DNA of 33,104 bases, taken from assembly GCA_002449145.1 (NCBI GenBank), contig DKCG01000017.1, positions 1 to 33,104 of the forward strand, in the 5' to 3' direction. The notes beneath the pieces were generated by a model. The model saw only the letters and a list, made by a program, of their open reading frames with translations. It was not told the origin of the DNA and did no database searches. Below, piece by piece: positions 31,124 through 33,104 of this stretch (positions are counted from its first letter, which is position 1; every line of letters begins with the position of its first letter). This stretch comes from Christensenella sp. UBA6880 (lineage in GTDB: Bacteria > Bacillota > Clostridia > Christensenellales > CAG-917). The translations under genes and the position numbers were made by a program.

Positions 31124-32134
31124 ATGAGAGTTGTTGCAGGAAAGTACAGAGGCAAAAATCTCGCCTCGCCCAAAGACGACAGAGTTCGTCCCACAACCAC
31201 GAGAATAAAAGAAACGCTTTTCAACGTCTTGCAAGGCTACAGTCAGGACGCAGTCGTACTCGATTTGTTTGCGGGAAGCGGCGCACTCGGCATAGAGTGC
31301 ATTTCGCGCGGTGCGAAAGAGGTCGTGTTTGTTGACAACAGCAAGGACAGCATAGAACTCGTGCGCAAAAATTTGCAAGGAATAGACGGCAATTTCAAGG
31401 TGGTCAATTCCGATTTTTCGGGCGTACTTCGCAATGCGTACGTCACGGGCAAAAAGTTTGATATGATATTCGTAGACCCGCCGTATGCGAGCGGACTGGG
31501 CGAACTTGCGCTCGGCTTGATATTCGACCTCGATTTACTTGCGGAAGGCGGCGTAGTTGTGTTCGAGCACGGCGCGGAAAAGACCTACGAGGTGAGCGAC
31601 AAACGCTATAAGCAGCGCACCAAGATAATGGGGACGGTGGTTGCCGAGTTTATATCTCGCAAATCCGTCGCACTTATGGCGGGCAGTTTCGACCCGTTCA
31701 CAAAAGGACACGAAGCGGTGCTTGACGAGGCTCTTTGCGAGTTTGACGAAGTGTGGGTTGCTTGTCTTGTCAATCCCGACAAAAAATACACTTTCAATTC
31801 TGCGCAACGCCTTGCGCTTTGCGAGTGCGTATGCGCTCAAAAGAAGGGCGCAAAGGCGATATATTCCGAAAAATACGCCGTCGAAGTTGCTTCCGATGTC
31901 GGCGCAAGCGTGCTGATTAGAGGCATAAGAGGGGACGAGGACAAAGCGTACGAGGACGATATGGCAAAGTTTAACCGCGAGCACGGCTTTGAAACGCTTT
32001 TCATCGAGCCGAACGTCTTTTCAAACGTAAGTTCGACAAAGGCAAGAGAGCAAATCGCAAAAGGCGATTACTCGTCGATACCGGCGTGTTGCGTTCCGCT
32101 TTTGACGTCCAAAGAGTTTGCCGACTTAAAGTAA
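31124..32134 (+). CDS. rsmD-coaD: Fused 16S rRNA (guanine966-N2)-methyltransferase and phosphopantetheine adenylyltransferase
   Basis: A single 336-residue frame joins two enzymes normally encoded by adjacent genes. Residues 1-180 are RsmD: MRVVAGKYRGKNL start, RPTTTRIKETLFN, the SAM motif DLFAGSGALGIE (47-58), and DPPY (118-121). Residues 181-336 are CoaD: GSFDPFTKGH (187-196) with the HxGH-type nucleotide site, RGIRGDEDKAYEDDMAKFNRE (266-286), and the closing SST-K-R motif (303-308). CoaD makes dephospho-CoA from 4'-phosphopantetheine and ATP. The fusion has no linker: the last RsmD strand runs into the first CoaD strand. No stop codon or ribosome site lies at the join. Upstream ribosome site is weak (GGTGAAAA). 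Confidence 0.93.
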   Translation: MRVVAGKYRGKNLASPKDDRVRPTTTRIKETLFNVLQGYSQDAVVLDLFAGSGALGIECISRGAKEVVFVDNSKDSIELVRKNLQGIDGNFKVVNSDFSGVLRNAYVTGKKFDMIFVDPPYASGLGELALGLIFDLDLLAEGGVVVFEHGAEKTYEVSDKRYKQRTKIMGTVVAEFISRKSVALMAGSFDPFTKGHEAVLDEALCEFDEVWVACLVNPDKKYTFNSAQRLALCECVCAQKKGAKAIYSEKYAVEVASDVGASVLIRGIRGDEDKAYEDDMAKFNREHGFETLFIEPNVFSNVSSTKAREQIAKGDYSSIPACCVPLLTSKEFADLK

Positions 32135-32249
32135 GCAAAACGCAAAAAAACAAGGATAAAAACAGAAAAACAGCGGTAAAAAAGCATAATTTTTGCCGTA
32201 AAAAATACAAAAAAAAATAAAACAAAACGTTATACGAAAGGGGTGCGTT

Positions 32250-32699
32250 ATGGAAACCATCGATATGCTTATCAACGAAATCGAAAGCGAAGTGCTTAAA
32301 GCCAAAAAAGCGGCGTTCAGCAGCAGTGACATCGTCATCAACAAAGCCGTTTTGCTCGACCTTATCTCGCGTTTCAGAGCGAGTTATCCGCTCGTGTTGA
32401 GAGAGGCTACGCAAATCAAAAAAGAGCGCGACGACATCATCGAAAAAGCCGAAAAGTACGCAAACGAAACGATGGACAAGGCGGAAGAACAAGCAAAACG
32501 TCTTATGACCGAAACCGAAGTGTACACTCGCGCAAAAGCGGAAGCCGAAGCAATGCAACGCGAAGCGGAAGAAAACTATCACAAGATGGATTACGAAGCC
32601 CGCTCGCTCGCGTTCAACATTCTCGACAGCGCGGAAAAAGCGATGAAAGACAGCCTCGGCATCATCAACGACAGAAAGCGTAAACTCGTTGAAGAATAA
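32250..32699 (+). CDS. Coiled-coil protein, V-type ATPase subunit E/DivIVA-like architecture
   Basis: 149 residues, almost entirely helical and charged. A short N-terminal segment (METIDMLINEIESEVLKAKK) is followed by a long coiled coil (about 55-115; alternating Glu/Lys/Ala with EAEAMQREAEENYHK) and a closing helix. Such small proteins often follow coaD in Clostridia and are loosely annotated as ATPase. The sequence does not show a nucleotide-binding motif, so that label should be treated as resemblance only. Strong ribosome site (GAAAGGGG). It may have a structural or cell-envelope role. Confidence 0.75.
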   Translation: METIDMLINEIESEVLKAKKAAFSSSDIVINKAVLLDLISRFRASYPLVLREATQIKKERDDIIEKAEKYANETMDKAEEQAKRLMTETEVYTRAKAEAEAMQREAEENYHKMDYEARSLAFNILDSAEKAMKDSLGIINDRKRKLVEE

Positions 32700-33104
32700 G
32701 CAAAAATCATTGCTCAAACGGCGTTGCGGCAAAGTCAATCGCCTATGTCGTCATTCAGAGCGTAGCGTGGGAATCCCCTAAACAGAAACGAAAACATTTG
32801 GGCGATTGACAAAAACCGCACTTGTTCTCGCAATTGCTAACCGCGCAAGCCCTCTTTACTCTCAAAATAAGACGGGCAAAAACTCAAACCGCAATTTCGT
32901 GCGAGTGCTTGCTTGGTGAGGGCGTGCTATGCACGCAAGCGGTTAAATGAACACTTATTCGAAGCGTACTTATTAACGGTATGTGCTTATTCGCAGACGG
33001 AACACGAGCCGCAAGGCGGCGAGAAAAGCGAACGCCGAGCTTGACGAACAGTACAAGCGACTGCGCCGTTTGGGTGCGAAGCTGGCGCACAAAGCGCAGT
33101 GGCA
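32700..33104. other. Non-coding end of the window, possibly with the start of a truncated gene
   Basis: Apart from the repeat fragment at 32746, this stretch has no complete gene. From about 32983 (GTG) a plus-strand frame runs open to the edge. It encodes a basic, Lys/Arg/Ala-rich segment (RRRNTSRKAARKAN, then ELDEQYKRLRRLGAKLAHKA) with codons such as CTG and CGC less common in the neighbours. It has no visible ribosome site and could be chance. Frames on the minus strand here are also unconvincing. Confidence 0.25.
32746..32781 (+). repeat. Dispersed repeat fragment (GTCATTCAGAGCGTAGCGTG type)
   Basis: GTCATTCAGAGCGTAGCGTG followed by GGAATCCCC matches the general layout of GTCATTCTGAGCGAAGC repeats that are abundant between genes in many gut Firmicutes assemblies; related pieces are near 1390 and 21862. 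Confidence 0.4.

Noticed and set aside
33085..33104. B12-box-like sequence at the right edge (minus strand)
   Set aside because: A single hexamer-scale match with no surrounding structure and no minus-strand gene to control in view.

Overview
The window looks like chromosomal DNA of a low-to-mid GC Gram-positive anaerobe, most likely an uncultured member of the Clostridia (Bacillota). This is inferred from the gene set: meso-diaminopimelate dehydrogenase, an EndoA-type MazF, the GGGtGRT protein with its NifU-like partner, a GlpA-like/FAD-oxidoreductase/DUF1667 operon, and a heterodimeric ABC exporter. Strong AGGAG-type ribosome sites and TTGACA/TATAAT promoters with 17-base spacers point the same way. 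There is no rRNA gene, complete tRNA, phage or transposase. Nearly everything is housekeeping or metabolic, densely packed, with short intergenic repeats.

Layout. Positions 1-6.8 kb are on the minus strand. First comes a three-gene module of two lipoproteins and a small membrane protein that resembles a cobalamin-type uptake set. A 577-base non-coding stretch follows, holding a tRNA/tmRNA-like 3' end, then a two-gene ABC exporter. From 6.9 to 14.7 kb (plus strand) lie pyrophosphatase (ppa), a three-gene glycerol-3-phosphate-type oxidoreductase operon joined by ATGA overlaps, a ComEC-like channel ending in a 16-bp tandem repeat array, a membrane-anchored Pro/Glu-rich protein with DUF1508-like domains, and a LUD-domain protein. 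At 14.8-16.8 kb (minus) is the GGGtGRT/Fe-S scaffold pair, behind a promoter overlaid by inverted repeats and followed by a duplicated 3' end. From 17.0 to 21.9 kb are tyrS-yigZ, recX, an orphan mazF (minus), ddh and a HAD phosphatase. From 22.1 to 32.7 kb are a lipid-kinase-like gene (minus), pgsA, valS, three membrane proteins of unknown function, alr, 5-formyl-THF cyclo-ligase, a fused rsmD-coaD gene and a coiled-coil protein. The last 400 bases hold a repeat fragment and possibly the start of a gene that runs off the end.

Functional links: ddh and alr supply cell-wall precursors, pgsA and the lipid kinase serve phospholipid metabolism, and tyrS, valS and rsmD serve translation. The most unusual items are the RsmD-CoaD fusion, the GGGtGRT operon with its duplicated structured 3' region, the isolated tRNA-like 3' end, the split transcobalamin-like module, and a recurring pattern of repeats grown over gene 3' ends.
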